Shown: positions 34,701 through 44,107, counted from the first letter of the stretch. The stretch: 44,390 bases of DNA from an unicellular cyanobacterium SU3 (GCA_002172675.1 NETF01000181.1:1-44390), one strand, 5' to 3'. Made by a program: numbers and translations. The notes: generated from the sequence alone by a model not told the origin.

Positions 34701-35681
34701 ATGAAAGTATTAGTAACAGGTGCAACAGGATTTATTGGTAGTTATTTGACTCAAATGCTAGTTAATCAAGGATATGAGGTCAAAGCTCTTATTCGTCCTT
34801 CTAGTCACTCAAATGCTCTTAAAGCTTTAGGTATTGAGGTGATACAGGGTGATATTCAAGATATTGATAGCCTTAAAAAAGCAATGAAAGGCTCTCAGCA
34901 AGTTTATCATGCAGCAGCCCAACGGACTCAGGTCAAAGTTCCTAAAAAGACTTATTATTCAGTGAACATAGAAGGAGCAAGAAATCTAACTAACCTAGCT
35001 CATCAACTAGGAATCGAACGACTGGTTTATTTAAGCAGCACGGGAGTGTACGGAAGAATGCCTAAAGAGGTAAAAGCAACAGAAAAAACGCTTCCTAAAC
35101 CTGACACTTATTATCGAACCACAAAATTACTAGCTGAACAAATTTTTTTAACCGCTTATCAAAAATTAGCAATTCCTATCGTTATTGCACGGTTGTCAGG
35201 GGTGTGCGGAATCGGTTCTTTGAGTAATTTAGGATTAATTCGAGCGATCGCAACAGGTAATTTTCGTCTAATTGGTACTGGAGATAATTATTACCATTTA
35301 GGACATATTACAGATATTGTTGAAGGATTACGGTTATGTGCAGAAACTCCCAATATTGAAGGAAACATTTATAATATCGCAGGAAAACATCCCATTAAAG
35401 TCAAAGACCTAGTAAAAATAATCGCCCAAAGCTTAAATATTGAACAAATAAACCGCCATTTACCGATTCTACCCTATCAAGTATTTGAGACTATGACTGA
35501 GTTTGTTTACCATACCGCAGGCAGACAATTACCAGGTCATCACCGCTATGATATGTTTTTGGCTAATCGGAATATTGATATTTCTAAAGCGATGACAGAA
35601 TTAAATTATGCACCGCAAGTTTCATCAGAGGTGGCAATTACAGAGGTAGTTAGTTGGTATAAAGAAAAAGGGTTTATATAA
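34701..35681 (+). CDS. NAD-dependent epimerase/dehydratase (extended SDR)
   Basis: A 326-residue extended short-chain dehydrogenase. The N-terminal Rossmann motif is GATGFIG (residues 7-13); the catalytic Tyr-x-x-x-Lys is YRTTK (about 142-146), preceded by LSSTGVYG with the active Ser. Family members modify nucleotide sugars, hopanoids, flavonoids or sterols; the C-terminal half has no sugar-specific hallmark I can name. It opens the 34.7-41.6 kb co-directional cluster, and 48 bases separate it from the glycosyltransferase, so a sugar-modifying step is likely. Confidence 0.85.
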   Translation: MKVLVTGATGFIGSYLTQMLVNQGYEVKALIRPSSHSNALKALGIEVIQGDIQDIDSLKKAMKGSQQVYHAAAQRTQVKVPKKTYYSVNIEGARNLTNLAHQLGIERLVYLSSTGVYGRMPKEVKATEKTLPKPDTYYRTTKLLAEQIFLTAYQKLAIPIVIARLSGVCGIGSLSNLGLIRAIATGNFRLIGTGDNYYHLGHITDIVEGLRLCAETPNIEGNIYNIAGKHPIKVKDLVKIIAQSLNIEQINRHLPILPYQVFETMTEFVYHTAGRQLPGHHRYDMFLANRNIDISKAMTELNYAPQVSSEVAITEVVSWYKEKGFI

Positions 35682-35729
35682 GTTTTATTGTTGTTTTATT
35701 GAAATTAGCGAAACTATTAAGATAAATTC

Positions 35730-36635
35730 ATGAACTTACCCTCAATTTCAATTATTATTCCTACTTATTCTCGTCCGCAGCAACTATCAGATTGTTTAGC
35801 TGCTTTATCCCGACTCAATTATCCCCCTAGTGATTTTGAGGTGATAGTTGTGGATGATGGAAATCCAATACAGTTAGACGAAGTGGTCAAACTTTGGCAA
35901 TCTAAACTACTAATAACCCTTTTAAAACAATCAAATCAAGGACCTGCTGCTGCTCGAAATTTGGGGGCTGATCATGCTGAGGGACAATTATTAGCCTTTA
36001 CAGACGATGATTGTACTCCTGCTACGGATTGGTTGCAAAAGTTTTCCGAGCAGTTTTCTAAAAACCCCAACAGTTTAATGGGAGGACAAACCATTAATGC
36101 TTTACCGAATAATCTCTATGCTACCACCAGTCACCTGTTAGTTGATTTCCTCTATGACTATTACAATGGGAAGGATGCAAAGATTCGTCAGACCCGATTT
36201 TTTACCTCCAATAACTTTAGTATTTCTAAACAAATATTTCAGCGTCTTGGGGGATTTAGTCTAAAATTTCCTCTCGCTGCTGGGGAAGATCGGGAATTAT
36301 GCGATCGCGCTTTACAATTGGGCTACGAAATGCTCTATGTTCCTGAAGCATTAGTTTATCATGCTCATCACCTCACCTTTGTGCAATTTTGCCAACAACA
36401 TTTTAACTACGGTAGAGGTGCAATTCATTTTAATCAAGTTAGAGCAACCCGAAACCTAGGAAAAATCAAGCCAGAATCATCTCCTTTTTACCTCAATTTA
36501 TTGCTTTACCCTTTTAAAAAAGGCTTTTCTTCTCGTTCTTATTTAATCTCAATGTTATTATTTTTAACCCAATTCGCCCACAGTGCTGGCTGTTTTTGGG
36601 AAAGACAAAAAGCATCTAATCAATCCACTGTTTAA
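35730..36635 (+). CDS. Family 2 glycosyltransferase
   Basis: A 301-residue GT-A glycosyltransferase. It begins SIIIPTYSRPQQLSDCLAAL, has VIVVDDG, NQGPAAARNLGA, and the metal-binding FTDDDCTP (DxD equivalent), then GGFSLKFPLAAGEDRELCDRALQLG, where the E-D pair is the usual catalytic-base region. C-terminal hydrophobic patches may touch the membrane. It would add a sugar to a lipid-linked or growing glycan. The stop is 11 bases before the next gene, so it is operonic. Confidence 0.9.
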   Translation: MNLPSISIIIPTYSRPQQLSDCLAALSRLNYPPSDFEVIVVDDGNPIQLDEVVKLWQSKLLITLLKQSNQGPAAARNLGADHAEGQLLAFTDDDCTPATDWLQKFSEQFSKNPNSLMGGQTINALPNNLYATTSHLLVDFLYDYYNGKDAKIRQTRFFTSNNFSISKQIFQRLGGFSLKFPLAAGEDRELCDRALQLGYEMLYVPEALVYHAHHLTFVQFCQQHFNYGRGAIHFNQVRATRNLGKIKPESSPFYLNLLLYPFKKGFSSRSYLISMLLFLTQFAHSAGCFWERQKASNQSTV

Positions 36636-36646
36636 TTGTAATCATC

Positions 36647-38311
36647 ATGAAAAATCCTGTTATTGCTATTGGTTTAGATTCGGCAGATCCCGTTTTACTC
36701 GAAACATGGATTGAACAAGGCTATTTAAAAAACCTAGCTCAACTGCGATCACAAGGGAGTTATGGGCGACTGAATAATCTAGTTCACTATGCACAACAAA
36801 CGACTCCATTTTGTATGAGTGAACCTTTATGGGTCATTTTTAACACAGGTTGCTTGCCCGATAAAACAGGATATTGGAGTGCTATTGAATACTATAAAGA
36901 AAATTATGGAGTGAAATATGACAATGTTAATGGAGGTTATAATTATCAAGAATTTTCTCCTTTTTATACTAACCTGAAAAACAAACGGATCGCTGTTTTT
37001 GATCTCCCTTGTACAAAAATGTCTCAACAGGTTGAAGGGGTACAAGTTCTTGGTTGGGGAGGACATAGCCTTCTGACTCCAAGTGAATCTATTCCCCCTC
37101 ACCTTTTACCAGAATTGAGCCAAAAATACGGAAAAGATCCCATTTATTTGAATGAATTAGGAATTTGGTGGCATAAAACTTTTAAAGACTCAATACTAGA
37201 AAAATTAAAAGGCAATATTGTCAAACGTTCGGCAATTTGCCAAGATTTACTAGGCCGTGAACCTTGGGATTTATTCTTAACTGTCATCAGTGATACTCAC
37301 AGAGCCGGTCATGATTTATTTGGTTATGGTCAATCCCATCATCCTCTTTATCCTACTTTTCAGAAAGAACAAAATTCATCTGATGTACTATTAGAATTTT
37401 ATCAACAAGTTGATGAAGAAATAGGAGAAATTTTAACAAAAGTCTCGGATGATGCTTATATTTTAGTGTTTTCCCTTCATGGGATGGATGCGAATATGGC
37501 GGATTTATTCACCATGCTCTTTTTACCTGAGTTGCTTTATCGGTTTAATTTTGGAGGACAAAGTGCGATCGCTCCAGGTCAAATTGATCAGTTTCCTTCT
37601 CCTATGATTACTGAGCCGGTGAGACATTCTTGGTTAGGGGAAGTTTGGGCGAGAAATACCCCTCAAAATTGGATACAAAAGCGATTAAAATCTTGGACAC
37701 CTAGTCAATTTCTCCGTTCTCCCAAAAACGGTTTAGATTGTCCCTTTTCTTTGTTAGAAACTTCAGACGAAGATGGGTTAGCCTGGATGCCGTCACGCTG
37801 GTATCGACCACTCTGGCCGAAAATGAAAGCATTTGCCTTGCCCACGTTTACTGATGGTCAGATTCGGATTAATCTAAAAGGGAGAGATCCTAAAGGAATT
37901 GTCGAGCCGTCTGAATATGATTCATTATGTCAGCAAATTAGTCAATTTCTTTATCAGTTAGTAGATGCTAGAACGAAAAAACCGATTGTCAGAAAAGTAA
38001 TTCGTACTCGTCAATCTCCAACAGAAGATCATTCTAAGCTACCTGACGGAGATTTAGTGGTTCTTTGGCATGAAACTCCCACAGATGTGGTAGACAGTCC
38101 AGAATTTGGCCGCATTGGCCCGGTTCCTTATTTTCGATTGGGTGGACATCGAGGAAGGGGTTTTTTAATAGCAAAAGGAGAAGGCATCGAGGCTAATTCT
38201 ACCTTTGGCAGTGGTCAAATAGTCGATTTAACTCCTACTATTTTAAAGTTAATGAATGTGCCAATTCCTGATTATTTTGATGGTCAACCTTTATTTAATC
38301 TTCACTCATGA
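36647..38311 (+). CDS. Alkaline-phosphatase-superfamily enzyme (type I phosphodiesterase-like)
   Basis: A 554-residue protein of the phosphodiesterase/nucleotide pyrophosphatase branch. Metal Asp11 is in GLDSADP; the nucleophile position is Ser58 (MSEPLWVIFNTG, where relatives usually have Thr); metal Asp and His are in SDTHRAGHDLFG; the late metal His is in LGGHRGRG. The usual SDHG motif reads SLHG, so one metal-ligand Asp is Leu. The enzyme may be altered or use another ligand. No signal peptide is seen. It may cleave or transfer phospho- or sulfo-groups on the glycan; this is inference. Its stop overlaps the sulfotransferase ATG (ATGA). Confidence 0.8.
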   Translation: MKNPVIAIGLDSADPVLLETWIEQGYLKNLAQLRSQGSYGRLNNLVHYAQQTTPFCMSEPLWVIFNTGCLPDKTGYWSAIEYYKENYGVKYDNVNGGYNYQEFSPFYTNLKNKRIAVFDLPCTKMSQQVEGVQVLGWGGHSLLTPSESIPPHLLPELSQKYGKDPIYLNELGIWWHKTFKDSILEKLKGNIVKRSAICQDLLGREPWDLFLTVISDTHRAGHDLFGYGQSHHPLYPTFQKEQNSSDVLLEFYQQVDEEIGEILTKVSDDAYILVFSLHGMDANMADLFTMLFLPELLYRFNFGGQSAIAPGQIDQFPSPMITEPVRHSWLGEVWARNTPQNWIQKRLKSWTPSQFLRSPKNGLDCPFSLLETSDEDGLAWMPSRWYRPLWPKMKAFALPTFTDGQIRINLKGRDPKGIVEPSEYDSLCQQISQFLYQLVDARTKKPIVRKVIRTRQSPTEDHSKLPDGDLVVLWHETPTDVVDSPEFGRIGPVPYFRLGGHRGRGFLIAKGEGIEANSTFGSGQIVDLTPTILKLMNVPIPDYFDGQPLFNLHS

Positions 38312-39207
38312 CTTTTTTAAAAAGTATATCTTTCTCATCTCCTAATAAGAATCATACTTTGCCCGATTTTATTATTATTGGTGCGATGAAATGTGGTACA
38401 ACTAGCTTACACTATTACCTCAATTGCCATCCTGAAATTTCGATGTCTCGACAAAAAGAGTTAGACTTTTTTATTGAGGAAAGAAACTGGAATAAAGGAG
38501 TAGATTGGTATCAGTCTCAATTTAAAAGTCAAGAAGGAGTAATTTGTGGAGAAGCTTCTCCTCATTATACTTCTTATCCTATTTTTAAAGGGATTCCTGA
38601 AAGACTATACGATACCCTTCCCCATGTTAAATTGATTTATATCATTCGAGATCCAATTGAACGAATTTTATCACAATATATCCATTTATATGCTGAAGAG
38701 CGAGAACATAGAAATATTGAAGAAGCTTTGATGGATTTTGAAGAGAATCCCAATAACCCTTATATTTGTCGTAGTCGATATTATTTTCAATTAGAACAAT
38801 ATTTATCTTATTTTCCTTCTGAGCAAATTTTATTAATTACTACAGAAAACTTAGCTAAATTTCCTAACAAAACTCTGAAAAATATTTTTAAATTCTTAGG
38901 AGTTAATGAAAACTTTGATATGAACCAGGTTACTAAAAAAAAGCTACACCAAACTAAAGATAAACGATGTAAAACATCTTTTGGAAATTTCATTTCTCAT
39001 CTTCCGATTATTCAGAATATAAATAAGTTACCTTCTTCTATAAGATTTCGTTTAAATAAAATGATTTATCGACCTTTTTCTCAACCTGTAGAACAACCTA
39101 TACTAAATAAAAACTTATATGATCGATTATATAATTATTTAAAAGAAGATATCGAAAAATTAAGAGATTATATGGAGGGAGATTTGAAAAAATGGACAAT
39201 TGGATAA
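38308..39207 (+). CDS. PAPS-dependent sulfotransferase, first of a tandem pair
   Basis: A 299-residue sulfotransferase of the heparan-sulfate/NDST-like domain family. The 5'-phosphosulfate loop is IIGAMKCGTTSLHYYL (about 23-38), with the catalytic Lys in MKCGTTS; the 3'-phosphate site is YIIRDPIERILSQY (about 112-125) with Arg and Ser. It would move sulfate from PAPS to a sugar hydroxyl or amine in the cytoplasm. Translation is coupled to the upstream phosphatase-superfamily gene. The next gene is a close paralogue. Confidence 0.92.
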   Translation: MTFLKSISFSSPNKNHTLPDFIIIGAMKCGTTSLHYYLNCHPEISMSRQKELDFFIEERNWNKGVDWYQSQFKSQEGVICGEASPHYTSYPIFKGIPERLYDTLPHVKLIYIIRDPIERILSQYIHLYAEEREHRNIEEALMDFEENPNNPYICRSRYYFQLEQYLSYFPSEQILLITTENLAKFPNKTLKNIFKFLGVNENFDMNQVTKKKLHQTKDKRCKTSFGNFISHLPIIQNINKLPSSIRFRLNKMIYRPFSQPVEQPILNKNLYDRLYNYLKEDIEKLRDYMEGDLKKWTIG

Positions 39208-39237
39208 TATAACTTTTTCTATTTCTCTTTTACATAA

Positions 39238-40140
39238 ATGACTAAAGCAATGAATAAATTAATTCAGAATTTATCTATTAAAAAAAGTAGAAAACAAAAT
39301 TTACCCGATTTTATTATTATTGGTGGGATGAAATGCGGTACAACTAGCTTACATTACTACCTTAACTGTCATCCTGAAATTTCTATGTCACAGGAAAAAG
39401 AACTCAATTTTTTTATTGAAGAAAGAAACTGGTACAGAGGAGTTGAATGGTACAAATCACAATTTAAAGGTAACGCTAAAGTTTATGGAGAAACTTCTCC
39501 AAATTATACTTATTATCCTAATTGGCAAGGGGTTCCAGAAAGACTCTATTCTATTATTCCTCATGCTAAATTGATTTATATTCTACGAGATCCAATTGAG
39601 CGAATCATCTCTAATTATGTTCATCGATATGCTTGTAGAAGAGAACATAAAACCATAACAGAAGCTTTAATAGATTTTCAAGATAATCCTCATAATTTCT
39701 ATGTTTGTCGAAGTCGTTATTATTTACAATTAGAACAATATTTACGTTATTTTTCATTTTCTAATATTTTAATTTTAACGACTGAAGAATTAGCAAATCA
39801 TACAAAAAAAACATTGCAAACTATTTTTAGTTTTTTAGGAGTAAGTAATAATATAAATATTATAAATTATCAAAAGAAACTTCATAAATCAATTTATAAA
39901 CGAAGAAATACAAATTTAGGAAATGCTCTAGCCCAACTTCCAATAATGACTCAAATTAATCATTTACCTCCTAGTTTAAGATACCATGTGAATAAATTAA
40001 TTTATTTTCCTTTTTCAACGGCTGTTCAAAAACCTAAACTAGAACCTGATTTACGAATTAAATTAATTAACTATCTTAAAGAGGATATTGACTGTTTACG
40101 AAAACATACAGGAAAATCTTTTAACGAATGGTCTATGTAG
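39238..40140 (+). CDS. PAPS-dependent sulfotransferase, second of a tandem pair
   Basis: A 300-residue paralogue of the preceding gene, with roughly 60 percent matching residues over the aligned core by eye. PAPS motifs are intact: IIGGMKCGTTSLHYYL and YILRDPIERIISNY. The two differ most in the C-terminal third and around the acceptor-side segment (VYGETSPNYTYYP against ICGEASPHYTSYP), so they may sulfate different positions. Only 30 bases separate the two genes and eight bases separate this one from the flippase. Confidence 0.92.
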   Translation: MTKAMNKLIQNLSIKKSRKQNLPDFIIIGGMKCGTTSLHYYLNCHPEISMSQEKELNFFIEERNWYRGVEWYKSQFKGNAKVYGETSPNYTYYPNWQGVPERLYSIIPHAKLIYILRDPIERIISNYVHRYACRREHKTITEALIDFQDNPHNFYVCRSRYYLQLEQYLRYFSFSNILILTTEELANHTKKTLQTIFSFLGVSNNINIINYQKKLHKSIYKRRNTNLGNALAQLPIMTQINHLPPSLRYHVNKLIYFPFSTAVQKPKLEPDLRIKLINYLKEDIDCLRKHTGKSFNEWSM

Positions 40141-40147
40141 ATAAATA

Positions 40148-41596
40148 ATGAGTATTAAAAAAAGAACGATTCAAGGCATATTTTGGTCAGGGATTCAAAA
40201 TTGGGGTAGTCAAGCTGGATCTTTTATTATTTTTTTGATATTAGCTCGTTTATTAACTCCCAAAGACTTTGGTTTAGTAGCTTTGGCTAATGTTTTTATT
40301 AACTTTATGCAAATTTTTTTAAATCAAGGTTTTACTTCAGCATTAATTCAAAAGCAAGATATCAACCAAAAACATATCGATACTGTTTTTTGGATACAAG
40401 TCTTTATTGGTTTTATTCTGGCATTCTTTACTTTTTCTGCTGCTAGTTTGATCTCTAATTTTTTTCAACAACCTAAATTAGAACCTATTTTTCAAGTATT
40501 TTCTGTTCTTTTTATTATTAATGCTTTCAGCCAAATACAAAAGACTTTACTTCAACGCAAATTTGCTTTCAAAATAATAGCTCTTCGTTCCTTACTAGGT
40601 ATTTTAATGGCAGGAATTGTGGGAATTTATATGGCATTTTCTAATTATGGTGTGTGGAGTTTAGTTGGACAACAATTTACCTATGAAGTTATGGGTGTTA
40701 TTGTATTATGGAAAGCAAGTCAATGGCGACCAAAACTACAGTTTTCTAGGAAGTATATACCAGAATTATTAAATTTTAGCTTAAATATATTAGGATATAA
40801 ATTAGTTGATTTTTTTAACCAACGCACTGATAATTTACTCATTGGTTATTTTTTAGGAGAAATTGCTTTAGGATATTATGCGATTTCTCATAGAATTTTA
40901 CAAGTAATGACGCAATTACTTATTGGTACTTTGAATCAAGTTGCATTATCAACATTTTCTCGCTTACAAGATGATCGCAATCGATTTCTTGAGGCTTTTT
41001 ATCGAGCTACTCAATTTACCACTTTACTTGCACTACCTGTCTTCTGCGGAACAATTATCCTTAGTTCAGAGTTAGTGATTACATTATTTGGAGAGAAATG
41101 GCTCGATGCTATTCCCATCATTAAAATTCTTGCTTTTGCAGGGATACTTCGTTCTGTTTCTTTCTTTCAACGCTCTGTTTTTATCGCTATCAATCAACCT
41201 TCGCTACAGTTTAAATTAGGATTACTCAATACTATTTTTAATGTAATTGCTTGTTTCATTGCAGTACAGTGGGGAATTTTGGCAGTTGCTACCGCTTATG
41301 TTATTAGTGATTATCTTGTTTTTCCCATTAGCCAAGTCCTTTTAAAAAAATTAATTTCAATTTCGTGGAAAACTTATTTATCTCAATTTTTACCCCCAAT
41401 TATTTGTACTTTAATCATGATTTTAACTGTTATGACTGTTCAACAATGGTTGACTCCTTATGTCAATCCGCAAGTAAGATTAGTAATTTGCTCAATTACA
41501 GCAATCGTTATTTATAGCTTGACACTAATCTCTATTTTTCCTAATCTATTTAAGCAAATTAGAATTTTAGTAACCCTAATTCAACCTCTTAAATAA
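40148..41596 (+). CDS. Wzx-type polysaccharide flippase (MOP superfamily)
   Basis: A 482-residue membrane protein with about 12-14 hydrophobic helices. It begins IKKRTIQGIFWSGIQNWGSQAGSF and has LARLLTPKDFGLVALA and an internal repeat around ALGYYAISHRILQVMTQLLIGTLNQVALSTFSRLQDD, both typical of the WzxC/polysaccharide biosynthesis branch. It should move lipid-linked oligosaccharide, here perhaps sulfated, from the cytoplasmic to the outer face of the plasma membrane. It closes the cluster; no Wzy polymerase is visible next to it. Confidence 0.9.
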   Translation: MSIKKRTIQGIFWSGIQNWGSQAGSFIIFLILARLLTPKDFGLVALANVFINFMQIFLNQGFTSALIQKQDINQKHIDTVFWIQVFIGFILAFFTFSAASLISNFFQQPKLEPIFQVFSVLFIINAFSQIQKTLLQRKFAFKIIALRSLLGILMAGIVGIYMAFSNYGVWSLVGQQFTYEVMGVIVLWKASQWRPKLQFSRKYIPELLNFSLNILGYKLVDFFNQRTDNLLIGYFLGEIALGYYAISHRILQVMTQLLIGTLNQVALSTFSRLQDDRNRFLEAFYRATQFTTLLALPVFCGTIILSSELVITLFGEKWLDAIPIIKILAFAGILRSVSFFQRSVFIAINQPSLQFKLGLLNTIFNVIACFIAVQWGILAVATAYVISDYLVFPISQVLLKKLISISWKTYLSQFLPPIICTLIMILTVMTVQQWLTPYVNPQVRLVICSITAIVIYSLTLISIFPNLFKQIRILVTLIQPLK

Positions 41597-41650
41597 TTCT
41601 TGTAACTCCACCACACAAAGATAAGTTGTGCCATAGCTGATTTTTTTTAC

Positions 41651-42052
41651 TTAGGTTACAGTAACTTCATAGATTTTGCCTGGACTGCATACTTGTCGAG
41701 GAGATGACTCTTTTGTAAAGACCTCACTCCAACCTCCCATTCGATCAGAATCAGGAACACGATATTTTACCCTAATGCGAATATTTTTTTCATTAACACG
41801 CTCAAGTCGCCGTGTTTCTTGCCATACTTGGTTATTCGGTATCACCTCATTAGAAACTGGTTCTGAACGCCATTTTTCGTAAGCAGGATCATAATAGTCA
41901 AGATCAATAACCTTAATTTCGTTACCAGTGTTATTGACAACTTTTAAATACACATCTTTACAGTGCCATGATGCTAAAGCTGGTGAGCTTATAAAAAATG
42001 AGCTACAAGCACTTAAAGCTAAGATAGATAGAGAAGTAACCTTACGAAACAT
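41651..42052 (-). CDS. Secreted small protein, unknown function
   Basis: A 133-residue protein with a clear signal peptide (MFRKVTSLSILALSACSSFF, cleavage near ALA, about residue 27). The mature part has two Cys (CKD and QVC) that could form a disulfide and a beta-rich body (VYLKVVNNTGNEIKVIDLDYYD; IRIRVKYRVPDS). The pattern resembles small extracytoplasmic beta-sandwich proteins; I cannot name a family. LSAC at 13-16 could be read as a lipobox, but a second hydrophobic run follows it. It is convergent with the flippase. Confidence 0.65.
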   Translation of the reverse strand: MFRKVTSLSILALSACSSFFISSPALASWHCKDVYLKVVNNTGNEIKVIDLDYYDPAYEKWRSEPVSNEVIPNNQVWQETRRLERVNEKNIRIRVKYRVPDSDRMGGWSEVFTKESSPRQVCSPGKIYEVTVT

Positions 42053-42199
42053 AATTTTTTTTGTATTATAGGTAATTTTCGGTTTTTCTGATACTCACTA
42101 TACTCGCAGTAACAAATTATGTCAGCCCCAAAATAAGTGTCTATACAAAACTCGTGTTTTGCATTTAAGTGGAAAAACATGAAATTAAGTAGAAATTAA

Positions 42200-42237
42200 C
42201 CTAAGCTTCGACCATATCAGTACAAACTAAGCTTAGG
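42200..42237. other. Inverted repeat downstream of dapF
   Basis: CCTAAGCTT (42200-42208) is mirrored by AAGCTTAGG (42229-42237) with a 20-base spacer. It lies 46 bases after the dapF stop and before the secreted-protein gene, both on the minus strand. It could be a weak terminator or a regulator site; no T tract is present. Confidence 0.35.
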
Positions 42238-42282
42238 ATATATAATTCTCTAGAAATTAAACTGTATAGTCTAGTTTACTAA

Positions 42283-43122
42283 CTATTCACCGACCACCCC
42301 TGTAAACACTGCTTCAGCAGGACCTGTCATATACAGTCGGTTATCTTGCTCAGACCATTCTATGGTTAAACAACCTCCTGGTAACTCCACCGTACAAAGG
42401 CGATCGCAATTTCTGGTCAAAACCCCTGCTACCACAGAAGCACAAGCACCAGTACCACAGGCCAAAGTAATTCCTGCCCCTCGTTCCCATACTCGCATTT
42501 TCAGATAATCAGAGCGAACCACTTCAATAAACTCCGTATTCGTCCGTTCAGGAAACACTGAATGATGCTCAAACATCGGGCCGATGGTTTCTAAAGGAAT
42601 CGTTGCCACATCATCCACAAAGGTAATACAGTGAGGATTACCCATACTCACACAAGTCACTGACCAAGACTGTCCACCCACTTCTATAGATTGATTAACG
42701 ACCTTTTCTTCTCCTTTCGTTAAGGTGGTGGGAATCTCTTTGGCCAATAAAAAGGGGTTTCCCATGTCTACTTTTACCTGTCCTTGTTCTTCTAAACGAG
42801 GGACAATGATCCCGGCTAAGGTTTGAATACGGTAAGATTTTCCTACTGTTTCAATGCCTTCTAATTTAGCTAAGAAACGGGCTAAACAACGAATACCGTT
42901 ACCACACATTTGCGGTTCTGAACCATCAGAATTAAAAATCCGCATGGTGTAATCACTCTTATCATCTCCAGGTAAGGCAAAAATGACCCCATCGGCCCCA
43001 ATCCCAAAATGGCGATCGCATAACTTTACCGCTTCTTTTGGGGATAATAAAGGGGTCGAACTGTGGCGATTGTCCACTAAAATAAAATCATTGCCTAGAC
43101 CTTGATATTTAGTAAATTCCAT
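42283..43122 (-). CDS. dapF: Diaminopimelate epimerase DapF
   Basis: Converts LL- to meso-diaminopimelate for lysine and peptidoglycan synthesis, without a cofactor. The 279 residues are normal. The two active-site cysteines are Cys73 ([10 protein letters not shown]) and Cys222 ([10 protein letters not shown]), and the N-terminal [13 protein letters not shown] is typical. It is divergent from hfq with a 110-base gap that includes a HIP1 site; dapF next to hfq is an arrangement known in cyanobacteria. Confidence 0.97.
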   Translation of the reverse strand: MEFTKYQGLGNDFILVDNRHSSTPLLSPKEAVKLCDRHFGIGADGVIFALPGDDKSDYTMRIFNSDGSEPQMCGNGIRCLARFLAKLEGIETVGKSYRIQTLAGIIVPRLEEQGQVKVDMGNPFLLAKEIPTTLTKGEEKVVNQSIEVGGQSWSVTCVSMGNPHCITFVDDVATIPLETIGPMFEHHSVFPERTNTEFIEVVRSDYLKMRVWERGAGITLACGTGACASVVAGVLTRNCDRLCTVELPGGCLTIEWSEQDNRLYMTGPAEAVFTGVVGE

Positions 43123-43232
43123 AATGAGTTCAATAAAGGATTATATAAACAATTATCAATTAATCTACAAATAAGGACAAGCGATCGCTGATAAGATAAT
43201 AAGAATAACCGCTATCTATATGTCTAAAACTT

Positions 43233-43445
43233 ATGAGTGAATTTGATACGGGGTTGCCCAGTGTTCGACAAGTTCAAAGATATATTAAAGATAAACAAAC
43301 AGTTGTTATTCAACTTGTCACGACAGAAACCATGACAGGGCAAGTGTTATGGCAAGATCCTCAATGTCTTTGTCTTAGCGATGAGTCTAATCAATCTCTA
43401 TTAATTTGGCGACACGCGCTTGTTTATATTAAACCTGCTTCTTAG
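43233..43445 (+). CDS. hfq: Cyanobacterial Hfq-like RNA-binding/pilus-associated protein
   Basis: A 70-residue Sm-fold protein of the divergent cyanobacterial Hfq group: LPSVRQVQRYIKDKQTVVIQLVTTETMTG (Sm1) and SLLIWRHALVYIKP (Sm2, replacing the YKHA of enterobacterial Hfq). In Synechocystis the homologue binds the pilus motor PilB1 and is needed for motility and DNA uptake, while canonical sRNA binding is weak. The stop is TAG; the same frame stays open behind it through comFB. Confidence 0.88.
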   Translation: MSEFDTGLPSVRQVQRYIKDKQTVVIQLVTTETMTGQVLWQDPQCLCLSDESNQSLLIWRHALVYIKPAS

Positions 43446-43580
43446 CTAGATAAAATTGCTTCTTATTTGCGTCAAAAAGAAGATGAATTTTATCGTTTTG
43501 AAACTTTTAATTCAATTCTGGGTAATCTAAGAATAACCCGTATTCACAGACTGCTCCATCTGTCAGTAAAAAACAAACCT

Positions 43581-44102
43581 ATGAGCATTCAAAAAATTGT
43601 CGAAAACGCATTACAAGATGGCTATTTGACACCCATAATGGAAGAAGAAGTCGGACGGATCTGTGAATCCGCTACAGACTTACCCATGGAAGAGTATATG
43701 GCATTAGATCGCCTCATGGGGGCTTTATTAACTGGGGACGTCAAAGCCATAGCAAGAAAACAGTTCATTAATGTCATGGAAGAATTAGTCTTAAGTGAGG
43801 CGATTAGTCAAGTTGCCGAACAAGAGTCTAAAGAATCTTGTCACCTTGATATTGGGGATATTGCTGCTTATGCTCTCAACCGTTTACCCCCCCTTTATGC
43901 TACCACTCACGAAGGAGCAAATTATCAAAGACAACGGGCAAAAGAAGAATTACAAACTTTGATCGCTCAGCAAGTTAAAGAAGGAATACAACGCTATTTT
44001 GAATGTCCTAATATTCCCAACCGACGACCCATTGAACAACAACAATATAGTGATATTCTTCAAAATATGACCGATATGCTTAAATCTCTAGCCCCTGATT
44101 AA
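43581..44102 (+). CDS. comFB: ComFB-family protein (predicted cyclic-dinucleotide receptor)
   Basis: About 173 residues. The ComFB domain is at about residues 45-150: MEELVLSEAISQV, then CHLDIGDIAAYALNRLPPLYATTHEGANYQRQ, the family core. ComFB-type proteins in cyanobacteria have been reported as cyclic-dinucleotide receptors affecting cell size, competence or motility. The ATG at 43581 gives the family start (MSIQKIVENAL); there is no good ribosome site, and an in-frame start at 43467 (TTG) would add 38 residues. It shares hfq's reading frame and probably its transcript. Confidence 0.82.
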   Translation: MSIQKIVENALQDGYLTPIMEEEVGRICESATDLPMEEYMALDRLMGALLTGDVKAIARKQFINVMEELVLSEAISQVAEQESKESCHLDIGDIAAYALNRLPPLYATTHEGANYQRQRAKEELQTLIAQQVKEGIQRYFECPNIPNRRPIEQQQYSDILQNMTDMLKSLAPD

Positions 44103-44107
44103 AAAAG

